From the NCBI RefSeq assembly GCF_945859825.1, contig NZ_CAMAPC010000018.1, positions 31,867-95,866 of the forward strand: a stretch of 64,000 nucleotides of DNA. The letters run 5' to 3'. Source of the stretch: Pseudoalteromonas holothuriae (GTDB lineage Bacteria > Pseudomonadota > Gammaproteobacteria > Enterobacterales > Alteromonadaceae). The notes beneath the pieces were generated by a model. The model saw only the letters and a list, made by a program, of their open reading frames with translations. It was not told the DNA's origin and did not search any database. Positions within the stretch are counted from its first letter, which is position 1, and the number at the start of each line of letters is the position of its first letter. Made by a program: the position numbers and the translations under genes. Shown here one piece after another: positions 45,887-55,683 of the stretch.

Positions 45887-45899
45887 TCGTCATTCCTAG

Positions 45900-45921
45900 C
45901 TTGGCAAGCGTACTTGCCAAG
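45900..45921 (-). promoter_or_regulatory. Hairpin between cysI and cysH
   Basis: CTTGGCAAG (45900-45908), CGTA and CTTGCCAAG (45913-45921) make a perfect 9-bp stem without a T tract inside the operon. It may slow RNA decay or trim the ratio of CysH to CysI. Confidence 0.45.
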
Positions 45922-45931
45922 TCACTTATCA

Positions 45932-47650
45932 TTACGCGTGAAAGTCTGTTTTAGATACTTTAACTTCGGCCACAATACCTTTTCGGATCACAAAGTCACC
46001 AAAACACTCATCAGTTTGACGGTCACTGACCCACTGGCCTATCAGTTCATCCAGCGCAGGCAAATACACATCTTCACCCACATTCTCTAAATAGAGTTTA
46101 GGAACTCTGGTTCCTTCGCGATTACCACCTAGGTACACGTTGTATTTACCTAAGCCTTTACCCACTAAACCGACTTCAGCCAACATCGCGCGCCCACATC
46201 CATTCGGGCAACCAACAACCCGTAAGATAATGTTGTCATCGCTTACATCATGTTTTTCTAACAAGCCTTCAACTTTAGTGACTAAGTCAGGCAAATAACG
46301 CTCCGCTTCAGCCATTGCAAGCGGACAAGTTGGCAACGATACACAGGCCATAGAGTTTTTACGCTGTGCGGTATGTGCATCATTAATTAAACCATGGTCA
46401 CGAGCTATTTGCTCAACCACTGATTTCTGCTCAGCTGGCACGCCAGCAACAATCAGATTTTGGTTCGCCGTCATGCGAAAATCACCTTGGTGAATTTGCG
46501 CAATTTTACGACAACCAGTTTTAAGCGGTTTATCTGGATAATCCAAGATGCGACCATTTTCAATGAACAAGGTTAAATGGTGCTTCCCATCAATACCTTC
46601 AACCCAACCAATACGGTCACCACGGTGAGTGAACTCATATGGACGACTCTCTTCAAATTGCACGCCCGCACGCTTTTCTACTTCTGCTTTAAAAGCGTCT
46701 GCACCAAAGGTATCTAAGGTATATTTGGTTTTAGCATTTTTGCGGTTTACACGGTTACCCCAATCACGCTGCACAGACACGACATGCTCAGCAATTTTTA
46801 ACGTATGCTCTAAAGAAATAAAGCCAAAGTCATCCGCTTTACGAGGGTAAGTGTTGACATCACCATGGGTCATGGCCAAACCACCACCAACCAGTACGTT
46901 AAAACCAACCAACTTTCCGTTATCTGCAATTGCCACAAAGTTTAAGTCGTTTGCGTGCACATCCACTTCGTTATTTGGCGGAATAGTTACGGTCGTTTTA
47001 AACTTACGTGGCAAATAGGTTGAGCCTAAAATTGGCTCTTGCGTCGTCTCTGTTTTTTCACCATTTAACCAAATTTCTGCATACGCTTTAGTATGTGGCA
47101 ATAAATGCTCAGAAATCTTGGTTGCCCACTCATAAGCCTCTTGGTGTAACTGTGACTCTACCGGGTTAGTAGTACAAAGTACGTTACGATTTACATCCCC
47201 TGCGGTGGCAATTGAGTCAATACCAACGCTATTCAGCATTTGATGCATTTCTTTAATATTGGGCTTTAATACACCATGAAACTGAAATGTTTGGCGCGTA
47301 GTTAACCGAATACTGCCATACATAGACTTTTCTTGGGCAAACTTGTCAATGGCTAGCCATTGCTCAGGCTTGATAATACCGCCAGGCATACGAGCGCGTA
47401 GCATAACATTTTGTAATGGTTCAAGTTTTTGCTTGGTACGCTCTGGACGGATATCACGGTCATCTTGTTGATACATACCGTGAAAGCGAATGAGTTGAAA
47501 GTTATCTGCAGTAAAGCCACCAGTTAATTGATCTTTTAAATCAGTATTAATGGTACCGCGTAAAAAGTTACTCTGCGTTTTAAGGCGTTCGTTATCAGCA
47601 AACTTTGCATTTGGGTCTAGTTTGCTATTTGGTTTGTTATCTTTGCTCAT
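45932..47650 (-). CDS. cysI: Sulfite reductase (NADPH) hemoprotein beta subunit
   Basis: CysI carries sirohaem and a 4Fe-4S cluster and reduces sulfite to sulfide by six electrons passed from CysJ. The 572-residue product has the cluster motifs CVSLPTCPLAMAEAERY and VGCPNGCGRAMLAEVG (the CxxxxxC and CxxxC pattern). The substrate-side arginines lie in LRARMPGG and SIRLTTRQTFQFHGV. Length is normal. It is the middle gene of the operon cysJ, cysI, cysH, 56 bases after cysJ. An AGGATAAGC site precedes the ATG. Confidence 0.97.
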   Translation of the reverse strand: MSKDNKPNSKLDPNAKFADNERLKTQSNFLRGTINTDLKDQLTGGFTADNFQLIRFHGMYQQDDRDIRPERTKQKLEPLQNVMLRARMPGGIIKPEQWLAIDKFAQEKSMYGSIRLTTRQTFQFHGVLKPNIKEMHQMLNSVGIDSIATAGDVNRNVLCTTNPVESQLHQEAYEWATKISEHLLPHTKAYAEIWLNGEKTETTQEPILGSTYLPRKFKTTVTIPPNNEVDVHANDLNFVAIADNGKLVGFNVLVGGGLAMTHGDVNTYPRKADDFGFISLEHTLKIAEHVVSVQRDWGNRVNRKNAKTKYTLDTFGADAFKAEVEKRAGVQFEESRPYEFTHRGDRIGWVEGIDGKHHLTLFIENGRILDYPDKPLKTGCRKIAQIHQGDFRMTANQNLIVAGVPAEQKSVVEQIARDHGLINDAHTAQRKNSMACVSLPTCPLAMAEAERYLPDLVTKVEGLLEKHDVSDDNIILRVVGCPNGCGRAMLAEVGLVGKGLGKYNVYLGGNREGTRVPKLYLENVGEDVYLPALDELIGQWVSDRQTDECFGDFVIRKGIVAEVKVSKTDFHA

Positions 47651-47706
47651 GGCTTATCCTAAAAAATTTACTGTGACGGTCAGTGTTGTGTACTAATCAG
47701 CGGTGA

Positions 47707-49512
47707 TTAATACACGTCTTTTTGATAACGATTTTGACTGCGCAGCTCTTTTAAGTACTGCTCAGCTTGTTCGTCATCTTTGCCACCATGGGCTTTAACA
47801 ATATCAATCAATGCTTGGTGTACATCTTTTGCCATGCGATTGGCATCACCGCAGACATAAAAATGTGCACCCTTTTCTAACCATGCAAATACCGCTTCAC
47901 CTTTTTCACGAAGACGGTCTTGTACATAAATTTTCTGCGCTTGATCGCGGCTAAATGCAAGATCAACTTGATTCAATAAACCTGACTTCACATACCCCTG
48001 AATTTCTAGTTGGTACAAGAAATCTTGAGTGAAGTTTGGGTTACCAAAGAACAACCAATTATCACCTGATGCTTCTCGTACATCACGCTCTTGTAAAAAT
48101 GCACGAAATGGTGCGATACCGGTGCCAGGACCTACCATGATAATTGGCGTTTCATCACTGGCAGGTAAGCGGAAGTTATCATTATGTTCACTAAATACTT
48201 TTACTCTTGCGCCCTCTTCAGCACGATTTGCCAAGTAACCAGAACAACCACCAAAGTGTGTTTCATCGAACGTATCAAACTCAACTAAGCCCACAGTTAA
48301 GTGCACTTCGTCTTCAACTTCTGCTTGACTAGAAGCAATAGAGTACAAACGTGCTTGTAGCTTACGACAACAATCAACTAATGTTTGCGCTTCGATATTT
48401 GCTGGGTTTTGTAAGATAACATCAAAAATTTGTCTTGCTTCGATGTATACACGCAGTTGCGCTTTATCCGCAACTAAAGTGAGCAATTTTGCGTTATTCG
48501 TCGCTTGAGCATATTTTTCTACAAAGCCTGGGTAAGACTGTGTTAGTTCCAGTTTTTCAATCAGTGCGTCTCGCACTGATAAAGTATCATTGCCAACAGT
48601 TACCGACGTATCAGGGGAAATCTCCAATGCAGCTAAGACTTGGTCCACCAGCACTTCATCATTTAAAAAGTACACACCTAAAGAGTCACCCGGTGCGTAA
48701 GTAATATCAGAACCATCGAGTGAAAGCTCAATATGACGCACATCTTTGCTTGATTCTCTGCCTGTAATTTTTTGTACCACAGATAACTCTGCTGCAAACG
48801 GGTTTTGTTTGGTGTATTGACTCTGGGCAACAGATGCTGATAACGGCATGCTAACCACATTGGTTTGGCTTTGTTGTTGCGCTTTTAAATCAGGCTCAAA
48901 GACATCTAATGCACCCACTATCCATTGCGTTGCTTGCTCTTCATAGTCAACATCTAAATCAGCACGCTGGTATATCACATCCGCACCAAGTTTAGTTAAA
49001 CGCTGCTCAAAATCTTTTGCCGTTTGGCAGAAAAATTCATAACTTGTGTCGCCCAAACCTATCACTGCAACCTTTACGCCATCTAGTTTAGGGGCTTTTT
49101 TACTTGCTAAAAAGGCATGTAATGCTTCTGCATCTTCTGGTGGCTCACCTTCACCATAAGTTGATACCGCAATAGTTAAAAACTTCTCTTTTTTCAAAGC
49201 AGATGTTTTGTAGTCAGCCATATTAACTAGCTTAACACTCAAACCTCGAGATTCAGCTTGTGACTTTAACTGACTTGCGACCGCCTTAGCATTACCCGTT
49301 TGAGAACCATACAAAATAGTCAGCGGCGCGGCCTCAACAGCGCCAGCAGGGCCGACAGTACCGGCTAAGGCTGCGGTGTTTGCATTGGCAGCAAGATAGC
49401 CGCTTACCCAAGCTTGCTGGATTGGGTTTAGTTCAGCCACTAAACCTTGTAATTTTTGCACTTGCTCTTGCGAAAGCGGGCTTGCCGCAGCACTAAGTTG
49501 ACCTAACAACAT
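47707..49512 (-). CDS. cysJ: Sulfite reductase (NADPH) flavoprotein alpha subunit
   Basis: CysJ takes electrons from NADPH through FAD and FMN to CysI. The 601-residue product has an N-terminal flavodoxin domain (ILYGSQTGNAKAVASQL, STYGEGEPPEDAEALHAFL, residues about 65-210). An FAD/connecting domain (ARLYSIASSQ and GGCSGYLANR) and an NADPH domain (MVGPGTGIAPFRAFLQER, FFGNPNFTQDFLYQ) follow. The end, RYQKDVY, is typical. It is first in the operon. The 303-base upstream region, shared with a divergent endonuclease gene, contains a candidate CysB site. Confidence 0.97.
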   Translation of the reverse strand: MLLGQLSAAASPLSQEQVQKLQGLVAELNPIQQAWVSGYLAANANTAALAGTVGPAGAVEAAPLTILYGSQTGNAKAVASQLKSQAESRGLSVKLVNMADYKTSALKKEKFLTIAVSTYGEGEPPEDAEALHAFLASKKAPKLDGVKVAVIGLGDTSYEFFCQTAKDFEQRLTKLGADVIYQRADLDVDYEEQATQWIVGALDVFEPDLKAQQQSQTNVVSMPLSASVAQSQYTKQNPFAAELSVVQKITGRESSKDVRHIELSLDGSDITYAPGDSLGVYFLNDEVLVDQVLAALEISPDTSVTVGNDTLSVRDALIEKLELTQSYPGFVEKYAQATNNAKLLTLVADKAQLRVYIEARQIFDVILQNPANIEAQTLVDCCRKLQARLYSIASSQAEVEDEVHLTVGLVEFDTFDETHFGGCSGYLANRAEEGARVKVFSEHNDNFRLPASDETPIIMVGPGTGIAPFRAFLQERDVREASGDNWLFFGNPNFTQDFLYQLEIQGYVKSGLLNQVDLAFSRDQAQKIYVQDRLREKGEAVFAWLEKGAHFYVCGDANRMAKDVHQALIDIVKAHGGKDDEQAEQYLKELRSQNRYQKDVY

Positions 49513-49815
49513 TGAATAATCCCCGTAACCCTAAAACGTCTTTTGCTTAGATTGGTGTGTTACTTGCCACATAAAATGAAGGGCAAGCTTTTCTATGCAT
49601 GCAGCATACTGATCTCTACACACAAGAAAAAGACAAAGATCTGCTTTTATATTCCATTTGGTTATTAATAAACAAAAACACCAACAAAAACAGATTAAAA
49701 GAATTGCTTTAAAAATAGACACTCTAATATTAACATTGCAATAACAAAGGTTCAGTAAGCTCGGCCTTTGTTCACATAAAAGCAAAAATACAACTTAAAA
49801 TATAAGAGAAACAAT
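49513..49815. other. Divergent intergenic region between cysJ and the endonuclease gene
   Basis: This 303-base AT-rich region must hold promoters for both neighbours. A candidate CysB site is listed separately. The 84-codon frame on the - strand here has no ribosome site and an unlikely composition. No other gene is supported. Confidence 0.6.
49651..49672. promoter_or_regulatory. Candidate CysB box upstream of cysJ
   Basis: ATTCCATTTGGTTAT (49651-49665) resembles CysB half-sites, which share an ATTCC-N-TTT-N-GTTAT theme recalled from E. coli cys promoters. A near-palindrome GGTTATTAATAAAC overlaps it. The site lies about 140 bases before the cysJ ATG. Confidence 0.35.
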
Positions 49816-51450
49816 ATGAAACACGGGAAAATATCCTATAAATATAGACTTGCCTTTACGCTTGGTTTCACTGCGTTAACTCATAACGCCATGGCACAAG
49901 TGAGTAATGGAGACTTTGAAAACTGGCAACAGAATCAGCCATCCAACTGGACAACAATAGACTCTGGAATTTCACTAAGCGCAACAAGCGATAGAGTAAA
50001 ATCTGGTCAGACTGCTGCACAAGTAACAGTAAACACTGGTACACAAAGTAATACTGACCTTTTGCAGCAAGTCACAGTGCAAGCAGGGCAGAGTTACACC
50101 TTCAGTACTTGGGTTTATCACACTCAAGGGGGTGTAAGGGCACGTCTAGTGATCGATGGGTATCATGGCTATTCAGACCCATTTACATTAAATCAATGGC
50201 AACAAATCAGCCATACTTACACAGCAAGTGCTAACGCCACTATAAATGTTGGATTGCGCTTTTACGATGTATCAAGTTTTAATGGAAGCGAGGTGGTTTA
50301 CATAGACAACTTCCAACCCACAACTACAGCGCCACCACCACCTAGTACAGGCTGCCAAGCAAATACATTAAATTTATCCCTTACCACTGACAATTATGGC
50401 AGTGAGACAAGCTGGACATTAACAAACAGTAGTAGCACACAAGTTGCCAGTGGTAATAGCTATGCAAGCAATCAAACATATACAGAATCATTATGTTTGA
50501 GTGACGACAGCTACACTTTTACCATATTCGATAATTATGGCGATGGCATGTGTTGTAACTATGGTAATGGTTCATACAGCTTAACAAGCCCAGATGGTAC
50601 ACTTGCCTCTGGTAGCAGCTTCACCAGCCAACAACAACACACGTTCGCTATTGGTAATGACAACGGCGGTGGCACGCCTACCGACCCTGCTGAGTATTAT
50701 GCATCGACAGCGGGACTAACGGGTTATGCGCTAAAAAGTCAGTTACACAGCATTATCAGCACTCACCAATCACAAGGTTATTCAGCCATTTGGCAATTTA
50801 TCGATCAATCCGAGCGTGATAATTATTTTGAGCAAGATAATTCCGTGCTCGATCGCTACTCAGAAAAACCCAATACAACTGATAGTATCAACTACGTTGC
50901 TGTAACTAACCAGTGTGGATCTTATCGAGTTGAAGGTGACTGTTACAACCGAGAGCATTCATTCCCTAAAAGCTGGTTTGGTGGCAAAGTAGAACCTATG
51001 AACTCTGATATCCATCATATTTTTGCTACTGATGGATTTGTAAACTCCAAGCGGAGTAACTTCCCCTTTGGTGAAGTCGCCAATGCGAGCTACATTTCAA
51101 GTAATGGTAGTAAACTTGGGAATGCGTCCAGTAGCCTCAACTATACAGGTACGGTATTTGAACCGATAGATCAATTTAAAGGTGACTTTGCCCGTGCCTA
51201 TTTTTATATGGCAACGCGCTACGAGAGTGTGATCAGTAGCTGGCAAAATAACACCACATACAGTGATGCTGTTCTTAATGGTACATCTAATCAAGTATTT
51301 GAGCCGTGGGTAGTCACCATGCTATTACGCTGGCATCAAGTTGATCCGGTAGATAATATAGAGCGAGCTCGAAACCAAGCTGCTCACGAATACCAAGGAA
51401 ACCGTAACCCATTTGTTGACCATCCAGAGTTTGTACAACAAATTTGGTAA
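49816..51450 (+). CDS. Secreted endonuclease I-type nuclease with N-terminal accessory domains
   Basis: This 544-residue exported protein has a signal peptide cut after AMA (residue 27). A jelly-roll, carbohydrate-binding-like domain (VSNGDFENWQQNQPSNWT to VVYIDNFQP) ends in a Thr/Pro linker at about residue 175. A middle beta domain of residues 180-285 carries FDNYGDGMCCNYGNGSY. The Endonuclease_1 domain (residues about 295-540) has the catalytic segment NREHSFPKSWFGG and the metal-side segment MNSDIHHIFATDGFVNSKR. It likely digests external DNA or RNA for nutrients or biofilm loosening. A GAGAAAC-type site precedes the ATG, and a terminator follows. Confidence 0.9.
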   Translation: MKHGKISYKYRLAFTLGFTALTHNAMAQVSNGDFENWQQNQPSNWTTIDSGISLSATSDRVKSGQTAAQVTVNTGTQSNTDLLQQVTVQAGQSYTFSTWVYHTQGGVRARLVIDGYHGYSDPFTLNQWQQISHTYTASANATINVGLRFYDVSSFNGSEVVYIDNFQPTTTAPPPPSTGCQANTLNLSLTTDNYGSETSWTLTNSSSTQVASGNSYASNQTYTESLCLSDDSYTFTIFDNYGDGMCCNYGNGSYSLTSPDGTLASGSSFTSQQQHTFAIGNDNGGGTPTDPAEYYASTAGLTGYALKSQLHSIISTHQSQGYSAIWQFIDQSERDNYFEQDNSVLDRYSEKPNTTDSINYVAVTNQCGSYRVEGDCYNREHSFPKSWFGGKVEPMNSDIHHIFATDGFVNSKRSNFPFGEVANASYISSNGSKLGNASSSLNYTGTVFEPIDQFKGDFARAYFYMATRYESVISSWQNNTTYSDAVLNGTSNQVFEPWVVTMLLRWHQVDPVDNIERARNQAAHEYQGNRNPFVDHPEFVQQIW

Positions 51451-51456
51451 GCTGAT

Positions 51457-51482
51457 AAAAAAGCCACCCGAGGGTGGCTTTG
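51457..51482 (+). terminator. Terminator after the endonuclease gene
   Basis: AAGCCACCC (51461-51469) and GGGTGGCTT (51472-51480) pair around a very tight GA turn, with A residues before and TTGCTTCT after. It lies about 10 bases after the stop, before the convergent DUF3103 gene. Confidence 0.82.
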
Positions 51483-51547
51483 CTTCTAACTAGTTTAAAT
51501 AAAAAGGCAACCTAGTCCTTTAGGTCGCTAACCAACTCAATGGGGAA

Positions 51548-52708
51548 TTATCGAGGGTTGATGGTTAAGGGAGATAAACTGATTTTTGCATTACCACTGG
51601 CTCCCATATAGCCTGTATACTGCTGACCTTCAAACAATGTATAGAAAACATCAACATAATCATCGTCATTAGTAAACCATGAACTTGGCATAGCTTTAAT
51701 AAGCTGATTGGTAAGCTGCGGAATAATGGCATAGCCTTGCACATTAGGGTCTGGAATAGTACGCATAACCTGAGTAACAATATCTAAAAACGTTGTCGCT
51801 AAAGTTTGGTAATTGGTGTTATCATCTTGCTCCATCAGCAGCATATCAGCAGCTTGCCAACGGTAACGATCCCAATAAATAACAATTTGATTTGGGTTGT
51901 AATCACGTCCATCGTGATCTAAATAAGGCATATCAACAATATCTAACACTGGCTCGTCGCGGCTCGGATTTACCCCTGTTACAACACCATACACTTCAGC
52001 AGCGCCAGAGATCCAAGGCTCTTCATCATCATTTAAGCGAATGCGTTTAAGTACACTAGTGGAAATAGGGCCCGCGTCACTTTGAGTGTCTATTTGTTGA
52101 GGTGAAGATGTTCCCAGTCGTTTATTAAACTCGCTTTGCATGACTGCAAGGCCTTCTTTTACACTTTTACGACCGTCTATTTCAACCACTAATACAGGCT
52201 GCTTTGGTAATGTATGTGCATCAAGTAGATGAACATTGCCATTTTTATCATAAGCCTGTACATGCAACCATGTTTTATCATCACCCTTAGGTGCAAAAGC
52301 GACCAGCGCCTCTTCACCATGCTGCCAGCGCTCAAGCATAGCTTGATCTGCCAACCTCAATTGATACAAAGAGTCAGAAGAGCTTGGCAAGCCTTTTAAT
52401 GTGCGAGTGTATTTTGTGGCACTTTGCAGCTGGGTAGACAAATTGCCTGAGACCAATTCTGTTGATAACGGTAGCTGCAAGCGATACATACTCATTCGCG
52501 CCTGTACTTTTGCACTGATGTTAGGCAGCTGCTTAGCAAGTTGTCGTGCCAGTTGCTGTTTCATCTGCGCCACTTGATCACCAGCAGGATTGAATACATC
52601 TAGCGTTGGAAACGCATGTTGAATCTGTGATACCGAACTTGATGCATAACTTTGTAAGCTCATCGCCACCAATAATGCGGGTAATGCTAATTTTGTAAAT
52701 TTTTTCAC
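51548..52708 (-). CDS. DUF3103-like exported protein
   Basis: This 386-residue protein has a signal peptide cut near SYA/SSS (residue 23). The N-terminal half is helical and Gln-rich (VAQMKQQLARQLAKQL). The C-terminal half carries IVIYWDRYRWQAADMLLMEQ and the WFTNDDDYVDVFYTL segment that I associate with the DUF3103 family of vibrios and relatives. No catalytic motif is evident. The late NPNQIV and ISLSPLTI segments suggest a beta-rich fold. The function is unknown. It is monocistronic and convergent with the endonuclease gene. Confidence 0.72.
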   Translation of the reverse strand: MKKFTKLALPALLVAMSLQSYASSSVSQIQHAFPTLDVFNPAGDQVAQMKQQLARQLAKQLPNISAKVQARMSMYRLQLPLSTELVSGNLSTQLQSATKYTRTLKGLPSSSDSLYQLRLADQAMLERWQHGEEALVAFAPKGDDKTWLHVQAYDKNGNVHLLDAHTLPKQPVLVVEIDGRKSVKEGLAVMQSEFNKRLGTSSPQQIDTQSDAGPISTSVLKRIRLNDDEEPWISGAAEVYGVVTGVNPSRDEPVLDIVDMPYLDHDGRDYNPNQIVIYWDRYRWQAADMLLMEQDDNTNYQTLATTFLDIVTQVMRTIPDPNVQGYAIIPQLTNQLIKAMPSSWFTNDDDYVDVFYTLFEGQQYTGYMGASGNAKISLSPLTINPR

Positions 52709-52957
52709 ATTCTACTCCTGACAATAATCCGTGTATTTGAGTAAATCAAGATAAAACTTATTGAAAAAATTATCAACCTGTTAATTTAAATTTAACAAAA
52801 TATTTTATAGGTACGAATAAATGAAAAGCTTTTACGATGTAGTTAAAAGTCTTGTAGGTCTTTATCGCTAGTATTTATATAGGCTTTAGAGGGTTGGTTA
52901 GCCAAGCAAAACTAAGCAGACTAACCAAATATACTGACATTGTGATAAATAGAGCTT

Positions 52958-53335
52958 TCATTCTACTGGGTAAAGTGTGATCTCAATCCCCGCACCTATG
53001 GCAGAGATACGCAATAATGTATCTGCATGTAGTGCCTGAGAGTAACATTTAGGTGAATTACCAGAGCTAAAGCCAATATCGAATGTACGCTTAGTACATG
53101 ATAACCATTGTTTTAAAGCGGCCTTAGAGCACGACTCTATCAATTCACAAAGATGATTAATTGCCTTATCTGGCGTCATTACCTCAGCGTTAGCCTCAAT
53201 CCGTGCGAGTTGACGGTATTCATCTTTATCATAATGTAAAACAATGGCATTTTGCTGCAAATCACTTACTAAAGCGCTAATGTCATGCTTTGACTCTAAT
53301 TCTAAGTCGACGTTTAAAAACTGAATTTCTGACAT
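52958..53335 (-). CDS. Hypothetical cytoplasmic protein
   Basis: This 125-residue protein has no signal or membrane segment: SEIQFLNVDLELESKHDISA, then SDLQQNAIVLHYDKDEYRQLAR, and a late segment LHADTLLRISAIGAGIEITLYP. The regular alternation suggests an alpha/beta fold. I do not recognise it. The ATG at 53335 gives MSEIQFLN. An upstream TTG at 53353 would add six residues and is less likely. The gene is alone between two larger ones. Confidence 0.65.
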   Translation of the reverse strand: MSEIQFLNVDLELESKHDISALVSDLQQNAIVLHYDKDEYRQLARIEANAEVMTPDKAINHLCELIESCSKAALKQWLSCTKRTFDIGFSSGNSPKCYSQALHADTLLRISAIGAGIEITLYPVE

Positions 53336-53591
53336 ATGAACTGATTTACCCAAACTAATTGATTATAAGATAGCTACTTCAAACGCAAGTGTAACTAAGT
53401 AAGCACAGACTGGCTATAGCTAAGTCTAATAACGACCTTTACAATCACTCCGTGTTGCACATTTCACTGGTTAATCACCAACTTTCCAAGCATAAAATTA
53501 AACAATATAGGTACTAATTTTATGTATTCATATTGCCTTTGCCACTTTGACTTGCTAGCTTTTAACTAATAGTTTAAAAAAGCGAACAATA

Positions 53592-55223
53592 ATGAAAAAC
53601 TCCAACACAGTTATAGCGCTACTTGGCTTGATACTTATAAGCTTTGCACTGAGCGGTTGTGGAGGAGGTGGTAATACTTCCACTCCATCATCGGATGAAG
53701 TTACCACCCCCGTATCTCCCCCTTCAGAAATCTGGAGTGCAGGCAGCTTTGCACCAGCTAGCAACTACGCAAATTTTTGTGCTAATCCTCGACAGGGTAT
53801 CGACCCTTTTGAAAACACCGCCTACCCAGACAAGGCGGGAAGCATGATGCTAGAAAAGCTTTGGTTACGTTCGTTTAGCCATGAGACTTATCTTTGGTAC
53901 GACGAATTACCCGACCCAAACCCAAACACATTCTCCTCAACACTCGCTTACTTTAACTCCTTAAAAACATCAGCTCGTACTCCTTCAGGCAAGGAGAAAG
54001 ACGAATTTCATTTTTCTCAAAGCTACGAAGAGTTTAAAAAGGAATCTCAATCAGGTGTCGTTGCAAGTTATGGCGTACGTTGGGCGTTTATTAATCGCAC
54101 TCCACCACGAGTTATACGTGTTGCATATACACAAAATGACTCTCCAGCTCAATTTGCCGGTTTAGAAAGAGGCGATACGATCATCGCAATTGATGGTATA
54201 GATATTAACGCCTCAAGTGCGAACGACATCAATACTATTAATGCGGCATTAAGTCCTATTGCAGGTGATACTCATACCTTTTCTTTATTAAAGAAAGGTG
54301 CCATAGTCGAGCAAGTTACTTTGACTGCAGGTGATATTGAATCAACGCCAGTACGTACTTTCAATGTCATTAATGTAGATGGCCGCGATGTTGGTTACCT
54401 ACAATTCAATCAATTCATTTCGATTGGCCAACGGCCACTAATAAATGTGTTTCAGCAGTTTGCCAATCAAAGCATTGACGAGCTTGTGCTTGACTTACGT
54501 TACAACGGCGGCGGCCTCGTGAATATGGCATCACAACTAGCATATATGATTGCTGGCCCAACACTTACAGAAGCTGGCCCCAGCAATTCTGGTAAGGTAT
54601 TTAGCTATACAACTTACAATGATAAACGTGCAGCCGACAATCAAGCCTTGAACTTTGACTACCGCGTCATAGACTGGGAAAGGCAAGTTTATACCGACGA
54701 AACTCTGCCAAGTATTAACCTAAATAAGATTTATGTATTGACCACACAAAGTACCTGTTCGGCCAGTGAGCTGGTTATTAATGCTTTACAGGGGATAGAT
54801 GTAGAGGTGGTAGTGATAGGCTCATCTACTTGTGGTAAACCCTATGGCTTCTTCCCAACTCCCAACTGTGGACAAGTCTATTATACCGTGCAGTTTAGAA
54901 GTGAAAATGCCAAAAGGTTTGGCGAATATGCTGATGGTTTTTTGCCTGTACCTGCAAGTACGAATAACACCGAACTTGGTTTATCGAACCGAGTATCGGG
55001 TTGCAGTGTTAATGACGATTTTTCACAACCACTTGGTTCCCCATCAGAGGCATTGTTTTCTGCTGCACTGAATTATATTAATACTGGTCAATGCCCACAG
55101 CAAAGTGCCGCGAGACCTCAACAACAAAGCACACAGTTTACCTTTGATGGGCCCGCCATAGCCACGCCCCAGCAACTGCCGAAAATTGGCGCTTTAATAC
55201 TACCAATAAGAGAGTCTAAATAA
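53592..55223 (+). CDS. S41 family peptidase lipoprotein with PDZ domain
   Basis: This 543-residue protein has a lipobox (FALSGCGGGG, Cys23). An N-terminal domain (residues 45-155, EKLWLRSFSHETYLWYDELP) is followed by a PDZ domain (about 160-260, VAYTQNDSPAQFAGLERGDT). The S41 peptidase core (about 260-450) contains the nucleophile segment TTQSTCSASELVINALQGID and DLRYNGGGLVNMASQLAYMI. Members of this CtpA-like group cut C-terminal tails or scavenge peptides in the periplasm. It has a different domain order from the S41-beta-lactamase fusion at 4-7 kb. Its stop overlaps the next lipoprotein gene by one base. Confidence 0.9.
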   Translation: MKNSNTVIALLGLILISFALSGCGGGGNTSTPSSDEVTTPVSPPSEIWSAGSFAPASNYANFCANPRQGIDPFENTAYPDKAGSMMLEKLWLRSFSHETYLWYDELPDPNPNTFSSTLAYFNSLKTSARTPSGKEKDEFHFSQSYEEFKKESQSGVVASYGVRWAFINRTPPRVIRVAYTQNDSPAQFAGLERGDTIIAIDGIDINASSANDINTINAALSPIAGDTHTFSLLKKGAIVEQVTLTAGDIESTPVRTFNVINVDGRDVGYLQFNQFISIGQRPLINVFQQFANQSIDELVLDLRYNGGGLVNMASQLAYMIAGPTLTEAGPSNSGKVFSYTTYNDKRAADNQALNFDYRVIDWERQVYTDETLPSINLNKIYVLTTQSTCSASELVINALQGIDVEVVVIGSSTCGKPYGFFPTPNCGQVYYTVQFRSENAKRFGEYADGFLPVPASTNNTELGLSNRVSGCSVNDDFSQPLGSPSEALFSAALNYINTGQCPQQSAARPQQQSTQFTFDGPAIATPQQLPKIGALILPIRESK

Positions 55224-55612
55224 TGAATTCTCGTGCCTTGGTTTTTATGCTGAGTATATATCTACTGGCTGGCTGTAAACACAGCCAGTCAGTAGATACA
55301 CAACCTGCGCTATTAATAGACACGTCACCAGAGGTAAAAGCTATAATTCAAGCAGCGATTGTTACCCTCAAAGGCGGTGTAGCGCCACAACTGGCAGACA
55401 ATGTTTTTATCAACAGGAGTACCTTGTTGCTTGAACGCGGTATGAACACCTCTGGACATGACCCAATATTAGGCATGCACGACTTGTCTGTGACTCGATT
55501 TGAGCTACAAATGCGCCACGGCCAATGCGTGTTGTATTATCCGAAAAAGGAAGCCTATTTAAACCTTGATGGAGTTGAATGTGTCGCTGTAGAGGCTACT
55601 GCACAAAAATAG
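55223..55612 (+). CDS. Small lipoprotein coupled to the S41 gene
   Basis: This 129-residue protein has a lipobox (YLLAGC, Cys18) and a compact domain with two conserved-looking parts (SPEVKAIIQAAIVTLKGG and GHDPILGMHDLSVTRFELQM). Two late cysteines (GQCVLYY and VECVAVE) may form a disulfide. I do not recognise the family. The TAATG overlap with the S41 gene suggests it is co-translated and could bind or control that peptidase. Confidence 0.7.
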   Translation: MNSRALVFMLSIYLLAGCKHSQSVDTQPALLIDTSPEVKAIIQAAIVTLKGGVAPQLADNVFINRSTLLLERGMNTSGHDPILGMHDLSVTRFELQMRHGQCVLYYPKKEAYLNLDGVECVAVEATAQK

Positions 55613-55683
55613 CAGCGACTTTTTCTACAATAGCTTATGCTGTGGTAAATTATCTATCAACAACTGTGAATACTAAACTTTAT

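Noticed and set aside
49531..49785. 84-codon frame upstream of cysJ
   Set aside because: No ribosome site, Cys/Phe-rich composition unlike a gene, and it lies in the divergent promoter region.
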